A stretch of DNA of 34,726 nt, from positions 1 through 34,726 of the forward strand of contig JACDCB010000123.1 of assembly GCA_013694585.1 (NCBI GenBank), read 5' to 3'. The position numbers were made by a program, and so were the translations under genes. Each line of letters starts with the position of its first letter. Positions within the stretch are counted from its first letter, which is position 1. Under the pieces are notes generated by a model that searched no databases, was not told where the DNA came from, and worked only from the letters and a program-made list of their open reading frames with translations. Of this stretch, positions 1 through 10,017 are shown in pieces. This stretch comes from Candidatus Nitrosopumilus sp. Its GTDB lineage: Archaea; Thermoproteota; Nitrososphaeria; Nitrososphaerales; Nitrososphaeraceae.

Positions 1-141
1 AAGATGGCGTTGATGGAATGGAGGTGTAATTATCAAGCCTTCGGGCGAGATATTCAGCCTGCCATCACCAATAGCCCAACGCACCTGATCTGTAAATAAA
101 GAAAATTTACAAACGACAAGTAGGAAAGTAAAATTATACAC
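1..141 (-). CDS. possible 5' part of a minus-strand CDS truncated by the window edge (MYNFTFLLVVCKFSLFTDQVRWAIGDGRLNISPEGLIITPP...)
   Basis: Open minus-strand frame from a GTG at 141 to the window edge; positions 1-96 are clearly more GC-rich than the following AT-rich spacer, and the translation looks protein-like. No homology check possible. Confidence 0.25.
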   Translation of the reverse strand, partial: MYNFTFLLVVCKFSLFTDQVRWAIGDGRLNISPEGLIITPPFHQRHL

Positions 142-441
142 TATAACATGTTTATGATGTACTATTAACATATCTTTAAAAATTTTGTTCATCACTGTGT
201 TGTGCGTAAAGAGTAGTGTTATATTTTGGAATTAGTTATTTTTGGTGCTTTAGCTGTTGGTATTCTTTGCAATTCAATGGAGTTTTTTTAGTGATGATGT
301 GTATCCCTACCTACATCGGCTCTTAGATCCTACAATATATTAACTGGTATCCTGGATTAGGATTCCTACTAAGGAGATTATAATTTTAATTAGTTTGATA
401 TAAACATCTAAATATCAATCTCATACTAGATTCTCGTTATA

Positions 442-1431
442 TTGAAAAGCATTTGTATATCTCATAAGGAAGATGTTGATGGGATAGTTTCCGCAGCGTT
501 ACTACAAAACGCTCTGAAGATTAGGAACATATTTTTGGTAGATTATCCAAATTTATTAAACTCATTAGACTATACCATATCTCTTTGTAATAAGAATAAT
601 AAGTTCTCGAGAGTTTTTATTTGTGATGTTGGCCTTAACAAAAAGAATCAAACTTTATTTGTAGATAAGTTGAAGATACTACTTCTGAGAAATATTGAAG
701 TGATCTATATAGATCATCATTATCTTGAGGTGGAAATAAAAGAAGAACTAGAATCAATTGGGGTGAAATTAATCCATGATGTTAATGATTGCACTTCTGT
801 TCAAATTTATCATATGCTTAGAGCAAAAATAAGCAGTAAGTTTGCCTTTTATGCATCTGCTGCAGCGTTGACGGATTATATGGAGTCAAATCCCAAGGCA
901 AGTTCATTAGTTAGTAAATATGATCGAACGTTCTTAATGTTGGAAGCGTGTTTTTTATCGTATATCATATCTTCATCACAAAAGAATATTGATTTTCTAA
1001 AGTATATCTCTAGAGCAATATCCAAAGGGAAAATGCCACATGAGATTAAGGATGGATTTAGATTGGTTAGGCAGTTTTGTGAGAAGATTACTAATGCAAT
1101 TACCATAATAGAAGAACAATCTAAGCACTTGAATAATATCTCGTATTTTGAACATAATTTGGAGTTATCTTCAAGCATGATTGTAAATTTCGTTTTAGGT
1201 ATTACAGGAAAGAAAGTTGGAATAGCATTTAAATTAAAATCAAATATTAATTCATACATTCTTTCAATTCGCGGATCTAAGGAATGCAAGACTCATTTAG
1301 GGATGTTAGTAAACAATTTATCCGCGGAATTAAATGGGAGCGGAGGCGGACACGACAAAGCTTGCGGAGCCGTTATACCTATGGAGAATTTCAAGAAATT
1401 TTTGGATAGATTAGATCAAGCAATCGTGTAA
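442..1431 (+). CDS. DHH/DHHA1-family phosphoesterase (RecJ-like/oligoribonuclease-like)
   Basis: SHKEDVDGIVSAALL N-terminal motif, IDHH motif, C-terminal GSGGGHDKACGA DHHA1 motif; TTG start. Confidence 0.88.
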   Translation: MKSICISHKEDVDGIVSAALLQNALKIRNIFLVDYPNLLNSLDYTISLCNKNNKFSRVFICDVGLNKKNQTLFVDKLKILLLRNIEVIYIDHHYLEVEIKEELESIGVKLIHDVNDCTSVQIYHMLRAKISSKFAFYASAAALTDYMESNPKASSLVSKYDRTFLMLEACFLSYIISSSQKNIDFLKYISRAISKGKMPHEIKDGFRLVRQFCEKITNAITIIEEQSKHLNNISYFEHNLELSSSMIVNFVLGITGKKVGIAFKLKSNINSYILSIRGSKECKTHLGMLVNNLSAELNGSGGGHDKACGAVIPMENFKKFLDRLDQAIV

Positions 1432-1484
1432 ACTGATTTAAAAAACTATTTAATTAATATTTCATTTATAATATAGATTCAAAA

Positions 1485-2000
1485 ATGACTAGAATAGGAG
1501 AGATTTATCGTAGGGTTCATGGTAGATTAGTTGAACGACCGACTAATTTTAGTTGGGTGATTCCTCAAAAATTGGCAGGTAGCGGCTTGCCGTCATCTTA
1601 CGATCAGCTCACATGGCTTGCATCTAATAATATAAAAAGTTTGGTTACTGTCAGAGAAATCCCTTTACCTGATATATGGGTTGAAAAAGTAAATTCTCAA
1701 AACTATGAGTTAGAAAATTATTTTTTGAAAACAGATGATTATAATGCCCCAACTATAGACGAAATTCATAAAGTGGTGGATTATATCGAAAAAAAGATTG
1801 AGGCAAACAAACCTGTATTGGTTCACTGTGCTGCAGGAAAGGGAAGGACAGGAACCGTCTTAGCTGCCTATTTGATAAAAAAGGAAGGGTTGACTCCGTT
1901 TGAGGCAGTAAAGAAATTGAGACTGATGAGGCCCGGATCAGTTCAATCAGAACGACAATCTATGGCCATTGAACATTATCACCGATTTCTTAACCAGTAG
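1485..2000 (+). CDS. dual-specificity/tyrosine protein phosphatase
   Basis: VHCAAGKGRTGT = HCX5R(S/T) signature; preceding TDDYNAP loop. Confidence 0.88.
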   Translation: MTRIGEIYRRVHGRLVERPTNFSWVIPQKLAGSGLPSSYDQLTWLASNNIKSLVTVREIPLPDIWVEKVNSQNYELENYFLKTDDYNAPTIDEIHKVVDYIEKKIEANKPVLVHCAAGKGRTGTVLAAYLIKKEGLTPFEAVKKLRLMRPGSVQSERQSMAIEHYHRFLNQ

Positions 2001-2071
2001 TATTTACCACTGTGCAGATAACTGTAATATTTAAATTGACTTAAAAAGTGCTATATTTATTGACGATTAAC

Positions 2072-3841
2072 ATGGTGTTCAATACCTTTCAGGATTATCA
2101 AGTTAAAATTAATGAAAAGACGAAGGTGATTATAATATTTCTTACTTCACTTTTTATTATCACATGTCTATTTTCAATTAATACCGCTCATTCAATTGAA
2201 TTAGTTAGCGGGTCTGGAGACAACTCCACTATCAAACTCAATCAAATGACCTCCGAAGATAGTCATAATTATACAACCAGTGATTATAGCAATTCGCTAC
2301 CTGATCTATTTGATAAGGTCGAGAAATCAGTGGTTCAAATAACCGAACCTGGGAGTACTCAAACTACAGAACCTAACCCCTCAAGATTGGGATCTGGATT
2401 TGTCTACGATAAATTAGGACACATTGTTACTAACTTTCATGTTGTAGATGGTTCAAAGAATAATCTATTTTACGTAACCTTTCTAGATGGAGTATCATAT
2501 GAAGGTGATATTGTAGGAACTGATCCTTATTCTGATCTCGCTGTAATCAAACTATCAGATGTAGATAAGAATGTCAGTTCCAAATTGGTCCCATTAGAAT
2601 TGGGTAATTCTTCTATAATTCGCATCGGACAAAAAGTTGTAGCTGTTGGAAACCCTTTTGGATTGTCAGGATCCTTATCTGAAGGTATTATCAGTGGTCT
2701 TGGGAGGCTAATGCCAGCTGGCGATAACGGTGATTCCCCGCAAAATCCGTTTGATAAAACCCAGATAATGAAGCCTGTTCCATCATTTTCTATACCTGAC
2801 ATCATTCAAACAGATGCCGCCATAAATCCGGGTAACTCGGGAGGTCCATTGATCGATATGAATGCAAATGTTATCGGGATTAATACAGCTATTTTCTCAA
2901 ATACTGGTGTTTATTCTGGGATCGGATTTGCCATTCCATCTAATTTTCTGACAAAAATCATACCCCTTTTAATTAAGAACGGGGAATACGATCATCCATA
3001 CATCGGGATAAATGGGTTTGATATAACTCCAGAAATAGCAAAATTATTGAATTTACCTGAAGCTGTAGGATTTTTAGTGATCAATGTTACGGAGGATAGT
3101 CCTGCCAAACTGGCTGGGATACAAGGAGGCAACAAGAGCATGCGAATTAATGGATTGCCTATTGAACTTGGGGGTGATATAGTTACTGAGATAGATAATA
3201 AGCCTGTTAGAAAAGTGGATGACATTTTATCATACTTGGAAAATTACAAACGAATAGGGGATAACGTTACCCTAACAGTGTTGAGAGGTCCAGATCTTGC
3301 TAAGCAGGTTGTAACGATCCCATTGACTGCTAGACCGTCCTTGGAAACAAATTTGACTAATCCGTCTTTGGGTGTAATAGGTTTGGATGTAACCCCTGAG
3401 ATTGCCAAGTTAATGAATATATCAAGAGATAACGGTTTCTTAATCACTAGCATAATTGGTAATAGTTCTGCTTCTAAAGCAAATTTGAGGGGTGGTTATC
3501 TGGTTACTGAAGTTAATGGTACAGTAATAGAGTTAGGAGGAGACATAATAGTAAAGATGGATAATGTCGACATAAAGAACCAATTGGGCATAAAGAATTA
3601 CTTAAAAACTAAGAATATTGGTGATTCTATAATTATTACCGTGTTAAGAGATGACAACTATTTAACAAAATCTCTAGTCCTTGAACCAATCAGCGAGAAT
3701 CAATTAATATTACAGGATTCTACAATAACTGAAAATAATTCGCCTCCCCCTCTCTCACAGGATGATCTGAAAGAATTTTTAGAATCCTGTGCCAAAGTAT
3801 TGCCTAGGGAAGCTTGCGAATCGATGATAATAATAAAATGA
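2072..3841 (+). CDS. HtrA/DegP-like trypsin-family serine protease with tandem PDZ domains, membrane anchored or exported
   Basis: H in VTNFHVV, D in DPYSDLAVIKL, S in NPGNSGGPL; two PDZ-like repeats (YIGINGFDITPEIAKLLN... and SLGVIGLDVTPEIAKLMN...); N-terminal hydrophobic segment IIIFLTSLFIITCL. The ORF track starts at GTG 2048; the in-frame ATG at 2072 is the more likely start. Confidence 0.9.
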   Translation: MVFNTFQDYQVKINEKTKVIIIFLTSLFIITCLFSINTAHSIELVSGSGDNSTIKLNQMTSEDSHNYTTSDYSNSLPDLFDKVEKSVVQITEPGSTQTTEPNPSRLGSGFVYDKLGHIVTNFHVVDGSKNNLFYVTFLDGVSYEGDIVGTDPYSDLAVIKLSDVDKNVSSKLVPLELGNSSIIRIGQKVVAVGNPFGLSGSLSEGIISGLGRLMPAGDNGDSPQNPFDKTQIMKPVPSFSIPDIIQTDAAINPGNSGGPLIDMNANVIGINTAIFSNTGVYSGIGFAIPSNFLTKIIPLLIKNGEYDHPYIGINGFDITPEIAKLLNLPEAVGFLVINVTEDSPAKLAGIQGGNKSMRINGLPIELGGDIVTEIDNKPVRKVDDILSYLENYKRIGDNVTLTVLRGPDLAKQVVTIPLTARPSLETNLTNPSLGVIGLDVTPEIAKLMNISRDNGFLITSIIGNSSASKANLRGGYLVTEVNGTVIELGGDIIVKMDNVDIKNQLGIKNYLKTKNIGDSIIITVLRDDNYLTKSLVLEPISENQLILQDSTITENNSPPPLSQDDLKEFLESCAKVLPREACESMIIIK

Positions 3842-3896
3842 CAAAATTTTGGTAATAGTTGATATATATCGACCCTAAAATATAATTATAGAGAAC

Positions 3897-4322
3897 ATGA
3901 TTTCAAGGATTGAAGATGAATTCCATGTGTTTTGTAAACACGTGATAGATTTGGACCCAAGTATCCGTTTTGCAGGTATTGCGGATGAGGATGGAAAATT
4001 GGAATCTATCGCCGAAAGAAGCGGACTTGTCCCCTTATTAACGCCTGAGGAGAGGGCTCAATATGCTATTACTGCTGCCACAAGGCAGTATACACGTTTG
4101 AGATGGGAATACATGTTAGGTAAAATACAATATGCTAGTTCAAAATACGAACGCCTAATTAGAGCTACAATACCAATTACCGACGAAAACAGTACTCTAT
4201 CATACGTATTACTATTGTCTTTTGATCCTGGGATTACAAACTTTCATCAAATTATTACGGAAAAAATTATTCCATTTATAAATTACAATAAGAACGAATT
4301 GACGAAATTACACAATAAATAA
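3897..4322 (+). CDS. DUF6659-like thaumarchaeal protein
   Basis: Intact 141-aa ORF; RFAGIADEDGKLES... pattern resembles the small thaumarchaeal DUF6659 family (recalled, not searched). Confidence 0.6.
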   Translation: MISRIEDEFHVFCKHVIDLDPSIRFAGIADEDGKLESIAERSGLVPLLTPEERAQYAITAATRQYTRLRWEYMLGKIQYASSKYERLIRATIPITDENSTLSYVLLLSFDPGITNFHQIITEKIIPFINYNKNELTKLHNK

Positions 4323-4447
4323 GAAAGATTATATTATAAAAGGGTATTTTTTTCCAAAAAAGTTTTTAGTATTATAAAATTATTCAAGAAAATTTTACAG
4401 ATACTGAACGAAGATGTTATATACCAGAAAAATCTACCTAATAGTGC

Positions 4448-4663
4448 ATGAATAAGTTTAATGTATTCGTAGTTTTAAGTATCGTAGCAGCTGCATCTTT
4501 GTTTGGAGCAATGGTAACACCAGCTTTAGCCATGAACCATGTCTCAACCGATAATATGACGATGACAATGGATAACTCATCTATGCCAATGGATCAAATG
4601 GGTAACATGACCATGATGATGGATAATTCTACCAGTATGACTGGAAATTCAACAACACAGTAA
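4448..4663 (+). CDS. small exported Met-rich protein
   Basis: Signal-peptide-like N-terminus (MNKFNVFVVLSIVAAASLFGAMVTPALA) followed by a 43-residue Met/Asn/Ser/Thr-rich tail with about 12 Met. Confidence 0.65.
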   Translation: MNKFNVFVVLSIVAAASLFGAMVTPALAMNHVSTDNMTMTMDNSSMPMDQMGNMTMMMDNSTSMTGNSTTQ

Positions 4664-4797
4664 CTAGAATAAGATATTAACCCATAATACTTTTTCTAAA
4701 ATTGATTTTTTAGTTATTTTTTTTGATTCTTTATTTTTTATTTCAAATCAGTGATACATAATTGATGATTAAATAAGGCTAAATACAATTATTTTGT

Positions 4798-6279
4798 ATG
4801 GCTTTTGACAATCTATCTGAATACTTGAACGCCTTGGAATCCGCTGGCGAATTAAAAAGGGTCCAGACGGAAGTAAGTTCTGAATTAGAGGTCGCTGAGA
4901 TAATGAGACGGATGATGTATACAAAAAAAAGTCCCGCTATATTATTCGAAAATATAAAGGATTTTGAAATACCGATCCTCGGCAACGCGTTCGGATCGTT
5001 AAAGAGATTACAAATAGCTTTAGGCATAGAAGATTTTTCAGAAATAGGAAATAGAATAGTTGAAATGACCAGGATGAAACTGCCATCAGGGTTATTGAAT
5101 AAATTAAAAATGCTCCCAAGGCTATCAGAGATCTCTGAGTACGGACCTAAAATTGTGGATAGAGGTCAGGTCCAAGAAGTCGTTGAAACAAATAACCCTT
5201 CCTTCAAGCAATTTCCTATTCTCAAGTCATTTAAACAGGATGCAGGAAGATTTATCACCTTTGGAATGACCGTTACCAAACACCCAGAAACCGGCATTAG
5301 AAATATAGGAGTTTATCGCATTCAAATTCTGAATGATAATCAAGCTATAATGCACTGGCAGATTCACAAACGTGGTGCCCAGCATTTTGATATCTCAAAA
5401 GACTCTAAAAAACCAATCGAAGCGGCAATAGTAATCGGCGCCGACCCTGGTACCATTTTCAGCAGCATAGCCCCAGTTCCAGAGGGTATGGATAAATTTC
5501 TGTTTGCAGGTATTTCTAGAAAGAAAGGGGTCAAAATGGTGAAATGTGAAACAGTAGATTTGGAGATACCTGCTAATTCAGAAATCGTATTCGAGGGTAC
5601 CATTGATCCCCAACACCTAGAAACTGAAGGGCCATTTGGAGATCATACAGGTTATTATACGCCCCCTGATAAATTTCCTGTTTTTACGTTAACCGGCGTT
5701 ATGCATAGAAAAAAGCCCATTTACTTAACCACAGTCGTTGGAAAACCCATTCTCGAAGATGCTTATTTTGGAAAGGTAATAGAAAGATCTTTTTTACCTT
5801 TGATACAAATGTTCCAACCAGAAGTAATAGATTTCTCGATGCCTGCAGCTGGATGGTTTCAAGGATTGGGAATAATCTCTATTAAAAAAAGGTACCCTGG
5901 GCAAGCAAAAAAGGTGATGATGGGATTATGGGGGCTAGGCCAACTTTCCTTAACTAAAATTTTTGTCGTAGTTGATCATGATATTGATGTTCATGATATG
6001 GATAAGGTTATTTGGGCCATAACAACCAAAGCAGATCCAAAACGGGATATATTAATAATAGAGAATGTGCCTACTGATACGTTAGATCCTTCATCTCCTT
6101 TGGTCAATTTTGGATCGAAAATGGGAATTGACGCCACAACCAAATCGAGGGAGGAGGGTTTCTTTAGAGAGGTTCAGGAAGAAGTTCACGTCGATGAGGA
6201 AACGAAATTATTGGTTGATAAAAAGTGGGCTATGTACGGATTTCATATGGAAAATACCAAGACTAACCATTCCGACTGA
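4798..6279 (+). CDS. UbiD-family (prenyl-FMN dependent) decarboxylase
   Basis: 493 aa; YRIQILNDNQAIMHWQIHKRGAQH, ETEGPFGDHTGYYTPP, TTVVGKP and DHDIDVHDMDKVIWA motifs typical of UbiD. Confidence 0.92.
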   Translation: MAFDNLSEYLNALESAGELKRVQTEVSSELEVAEIMRRMMYTKKSPAILFENIKDFEIPILGNAFGSLKRLQIALGIEDFSEIGNRIVEMTRMKLPSGLLNKLKMLPRLSEISEYGPKIVDRGQVQEVVETNNPSFKQFPILKSFKQDAGRFITFGMTVTKHPETGIRNIGVYRIQILNDNQAIMHWQIHKRGAQHFDISKDSKKPIEAAIVIGADPGTIFSSIAPVPEGMDKFLFAGISRKKGVKMVKCETVDLEIPANSEIVFEGTIDPQHLETEGPFGDHTGYYTPPDKFPVFTLTGVMHRKKPIYLTTVVGKPILEDAYFGKVIERSFLPLIQMFQPEVIDFSMPAAGWFQGLGIISIKKRYPGQAKKVMMGLWGLGQLSLTKIFVVVDHDIDVHDMDKVIWAITTKADPKRDILIIENVPTDTLDPSSPLVNFGSKMGIDATTKSREEGFFREVQEEVHVDEETKLLVDKKWAMYGFHMENTKTNHSD

Positions 6280-6369
6280 AAGGATCCAATCGACACATCG
6301 GTTCATACCTTAAATCAACTTAAAGCCTTATATTTAGGAGTTTTGTATACTAGGTTACTAAGATAGATA

Positions 6370-6729
6370 ATGTCTAGTAAAGACAAAGTCAAAACTAATA
6401 GCCTCCAGTTGAAAAAAGCCGAGAAATGCGAGAGTTTGGATGAAGGAACATTTGCATTCTTGAATTGGATGAATTGCAAGTCATTTGATAGTGAAGGCTA
6501 TGATCAGAATCCTCCTTTAACCTTGAAATATGTTGATTTTCCTAAGGTTGGTTTGATAAGATTATTTGATAGATTTTTGGGACAGGACGTTTTTGTGGAT
6601 ATAATCGATTGTGTACCGTTATGTAAGGCCTGTATAACCGATGATTGTTCACATGTTGGTTTTACCATTTGCTTGCTCCAATTAATTGAACGAGAGGGCT
6701 TTAAGTCGATGGATGACATTTTAAAGTAA
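6370..6729 (+). CDS. hypothetical Cys-containing protein
   Basis: 119-aa intact ORF; CVPLCKACITDDCSHVGFTIC cysteine cluster near the C-terminus. Confidence 0.6.
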   Translation: MSSKDKVKTNSLQLKKAEKCESLDEGTFAFLNWMNCKSFDSEGYDQNPPLTLKYVDFPKVGLIRLFDRFLGQDVFVDIIDCVPLCKACITDDCSHVGFTICLLQLIEREGFKSMDDILK

Positions 6730-6814
6730 TTAAATCACTAAATTAAAATTTGAATTATCATAGCATTACTAGAATAAATTTATGATAAAATTTTTATATT
6801 CATTAATCTAAGGT

Positions 6815-7411
6815 TTGATAATGACTGAGAATAATGAGTATGTTCCAAATGTAGTCGCATTAGAAGTATTAGAAAAAAATGGTGTTAATATTGAACGACT
6901 AAAGGAATTGATAACCAAAGGCGTAGGTGCAGAATTTACCACCTATTATTATTATACTATTTTAAGGATGCACTGTACAGGTCTCGATGGAGAAGGAATC
7001 AAGGAGATAGTTGAAGATGCAAGAATTGAGGATAGAAACCACTTTGAGGCTATGGTTCCACGACTTTATGAATTGGGAGGAAGTTTGCCACGAGATATCA
7101 GAGATTTTGCAACCCAAGCCGGATGTCCAGATGCTTATTTGCCCGAGAATTGGAAAGACTTGACTTCTATCATGAAAGTACTATTGGAAGCAGAACAATG
7201 TGCCATTCGGTCCTGGGGAGAAGTATGCGACATGACCGGAGGAAAAGATCCAAGAACGTTCGATATTGCCCAGAGGATAATGCAGGAAGAAATTGAGCAC
7301 GAAGCTTGGTTTATAGAACTGTTATCAAAAAGACCATCTGGACATTTTAGAAGAAAATTTCCAGGACAATCACCTTATACATCTGGTGCAGGTGGACTCA
7401 GCCACCTTTAA
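6815..7411 (+). CDS. Dps-like (DPSL)/ferritin-like diiron protein
   Basis: [42 protein letters not shown] and [13 protein letters not shown] ferritin-like motifs; C...C pair around [16 protein letters not shown]. Confidence 0.87.
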   Translation: MIMTENNEYVPNVVALEVLEKNGVNIERLKELITKGVGAEFTTYYYYTILRMHCTGLDGEGIKEIVEDARIEDRNHFEAMVPRLYELGGSLPRDIRDFATQAGCPDAYLPENWKDLTSIMKVLLEAEQCAIRSWGEVCDMTGGKDPRTFDIAQRIMQEEIEHEAWFIELLSKRPSGHFRRKFPGQSPYTSGAGGLSHL

Positions 7412-7577
7412 TTTATGTTTAAGTTAAATAACTTTTAAATTATTTTAATGAATTATTTGTATTAATAAATTAGAACCGCACACCAATTCTTTAGTATAGG
7501 AAAATGGTCGTTTTTAGGGGATAATTGAATTTTTTCTTCTTCAAGAGAGAAATATTTTATAAACCCATTGTAAAATA

Positions 7578-7742
7578 ATGATAATGGTATTGCATTTAAC
7601 AAATAGAAGGAAAGGGGAAATTCTAATGGCTATAGCTGGGATTGGCTTGGCTATAGGTGCTATTAGTATAAGCGTACCCCAAGTAGCATATGCAGGCTTG
7701 TGTATAACTGGTTTAGGTATAGTATCTATGTTGTGGAGATAG
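7578..7742 (+). CDS. small hydrophobic peptide (54 aa), possible single-pass membrane protein
   Basis: ORF MIMVLHLTNRRKGEILMAIAGIGLAIGAISISVPQVAYAGLCITGLGIVSMLWR*; basic N-terminus then hydrophobic segment; below the ORF-track length cutoff. Confidence 0.45.
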   Translation: MIMVLHLTNRRKGEILMAIAGIGLAIGAISISVPQVAYAGLCITGLGIVSMLWR

Positions 7743-8057
7743 ACCTCATCACTGTCTCTGTGTTTTGCAGATATAGTAGATCATACAAAACTGAACTTTG
7801 AACAAATAGATTTAATAAAACAACGTGATATTCTAAGTAGGTATATTGATGGGACTGAGCATAGCTATTGCTTCCACCAACTTTTGTACAAAGGAAAATC
7901 TGACTTAATCTTTGGTTTAATTATCACTCGTAATTTCAACTGCTTAATCCCTGTGCAGAAAACATGTAGGATTTCAATCTTGATGATATGTAAACAGGAG
8001 GTTTTTGAGTTTTGACCTTGTAAATCATCTTGCCTTCGTTTTATCCATCCAGCGTCT

Positions 8058-8516
8058 TTATTTTGTGAACGTAGAATTCTTTGAATCCCAGCAAGATCTG
8101 CATAATTGACCTTTTATAGCCCATAACGGTTTGGGGTTATACCTGATAAAGCCTAATTTCTTATTACATCCATTGCAAATATTATTGATTTTTTCGAATT
8201 CTTCAAATTTTCTTTCATAGCAATCAATACACATCGGTTGACTTGCATCCAGGTTCCACCTCCATTCAGGCCTCTTAATTTCGCCAGAAATCAAATTCTT
8301 GCAAGCAAAGCAAACCTGCCAGTTTGATCTAGATTTTATTGGAGTTGAATTATTACTTTCATCAACGGAGAGTGAGGATTTGGAATGTTCAGATTTTTTC
8401 TCTGGATTGCTAATATTTGATCCCCCTGTTTCATCGGACTGAAAATTTTCTTTGTTTATATCTACAGATTCATTTTTATTGTAGCGGGCTGATTTTCTTT
8501 TAAATGGAATCTTCAC
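8058..8516 (-). CDS. hypothetical double zinc-ribbon protein
   Basis: Four CxxC motifs: CFAC, CIDC, CNGC, CRSC; low-complexity charged N-terminal half. Confidence 0.65.
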   Translation of the reverse strand: MKIPFKRKSARYNKNESVDINKENFQSDETGGSNISNPEKKSEHSKSSLSVDESNNSTPIKSRSNWQVCFACKNLISGEIKRPEWRWNLDASQPMCIDCYERKFEEFEKINNICNGCNKKLGFIRYNPKPLWAIKGQLCRSCWDSKNSTFTK

Positions 8517-8610
8517 GTCTAAATTTATTCGAAATTGTCTTATTTTAGAGTTACAATAATCTTTAATCTAAAGCAAATACTTAATTTTTAGAACTGTTCT
8601 TTTAAAGCTG

Positions 8611-9042
8611 TTGTCGCAGTCTTACTATGACATACTAGAGATAGACCAACATGCAACTAATGCCGATATCAAAAAGTCATTTAGACTTCTTGCTCTCAAG
8701 CACCATCCTGACAAAAACAAGAGTAATGAGTCTCATCAAAAGTTCTTACAAATAGTAGAGGCGTACGAAGTACTTTCTGACGAAAATTCAAGAAGGAAAT
8801 ACGATTTGATGAATTCTTCGTCGAACCAATCTTCCAGTTTTACTACAAGTTGGACACCATCAGCTGATTTATCGAAATTTTATAGTTACGATGTTATAAA
8901 GAATTGGCAAGTCCCAAACAAATCTACTGGAGGCATGTGGGACATAGGAGAAAAGGAAAATCTTGGAATGTGGAAGACCACATTAGCACTATTTGGATCA
9001 TTAACATGCGTTGCGGTCTTTATTATTATTCTCTCAAACTAG
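8611..9042 (+). CDS. J-domain (DnaJ-like) protein with C-terminal transmembrane helix
   Basis: YYDILEIDQHATNADIKKSFRLLALKHHPDKNK, HPD motif intact; C-terminal TTLALFGSLTCVAVFIIILSN; TTG start. Confidence 0.88.
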   Translation: MSQSYYDILEIDQHATNADIKKSFRLLALKHHPDKNKSNESHQKFLQIVEAYEVLSDENSRRKYDLMNSSSNQSSSFTTSWTPSADLSKFYSYDVIKNWQVPNKSTGGMWDIGEKENLGMWKTTLALFGSLTCVAVFIIILSN

Positions 9043-9129
9043 TTGTTGCAACTATCAATCACGTCTAATCTACAAATAACCAACCTTCGATTTTATTTTA
9101 CAACTATGTAAAAGAGCAATTTTTCGATT

Positions 9130-10017
9130 CTAATTTTTTGTACTATTAGCAGGTTCCCACAGGTGGGAGACTTGCTCTCTATCCCTAAAGTAGCTAATAG
9201 GTAGATGCATATAGCACAATAAAAGACATAATGAACCTTTAGGATATTTTATTGAATTCTTGATAAATTCTTTAATGGTTAGAGAGGGGTGAGCATCGAA
9301 ATCAAATTTTCTTGTTAGTTCTTTTATCTGATTATGTCCTCTTATGGCTCTTATTATCTGGCTAAAAAAATCATGTCTGGTAATTGGGGGGTTAAAATAA
9401 ATTATGGCATCATCATCATAGAGCACTCTCTTGTTCATTTCAAGTACTTTGCATTGAAGATATAGATCTATTGCTATTATTTCCTCTGGAATTTCTATCT
9501 CTTTGGCCAACTGAGCATCTAAAGCGAGTGCTCTTCCCATAGTCGTGTATTGAGAAAGGCCATGCATTCTTATCGATCTTAACCAATAAGCAATAAAAAT
9601 AGATGCACAAGCATATAGATTCGTACTCCTAATTTTAGGGATGGTATTAGAAGCGCACAATCCCACGTTGTCTACGATCTTATTCGATAATTTTGAAATA
9701 CAATTTTCTTCGATCTCGATGTCGGCATCTAATAATACTATAATACTACCCTTTGCATTTCTGAATATAGTATTCCATCCTTGACTTGCACCTTTTCTTT
9801 TGTCATTATGAATGAGACGAATATTGTATTCTGGATTTTCAGCCTTTACTTTTCTGATTAGATTTGGAGTTTCATCGTTTGAATCGTCTACGAAAATTAC
9901 CTCGGTTATAACAAACTTCTTTGCTAGTTGCTGAGATTTGAGCGAATCAAAAAATTTCAAAATATTATGTTCCTCGTTATAAGTAATTATACCTATTGTG
10001 ACAGCACAGTTATTCAT
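9130..10017 (-). CDS. family 2 glycosyltransferase
   Basis: VTIGIITYNEEHNILKFFDSL, EVIFVDDSNDET, KGSIIVLLDADIEIE (DxD) motifs. Confidence 0.88.
   Translation of the reverse strand: MNNCAVTIGIITYNEEHNILKFFDSLKSQQLAKKFVITEVIFVDDSNDETPNLIRKVKAENPEYNIRLIHNDKRKGASQGWNTIFRNAKGSIIVLLDADIEIEENCISKLSNKIVDNVGLCASNTIPKIRSTNLYACASIFIAYWLRSIRMHGLSQYTTMGRALALDAQLAKEIEIPEEIIAIDLYLQCKVLEMNKRVLYDDDAIIYFNPPITRHDFFSQIIRAIRGHNQIKELTRKFDFDAHPSLTIKEFIKNSIKYPKGSLCLLLCYMHLPISYFRDREQVSHLWEPANSTKN

Noticed and set aside
1-99. Alternative plus-strand coding tails at the window start (frame 1 KMALMEWRCNYQAFGRD... or frame 3 DGVDGMEV*)
   Set aside because: Very short and not distinguishable from chance; the minus-strand reading looks more protein-like but is itself low confidence.
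291-345. GTGATGA, resembling a C/D-box sRNA C box
   Set aside because: No convincing D box (CTGA) at proper spacing and no guide-like match assessable.
876-1289. 137-aa minus-strand ORF
   Set aside because: Lies entirely antisense within the DHH phosphoesterase gene, with no protein motif; shadow ORF.
6110-6313. 67-aa plus-strand ORF overlapping the ubiD 3' end
   Set aside because: Out-of-frame shadow of an intact UbiD gene; not evidence of a frameshift because the UbiD frame runs to a normal end.
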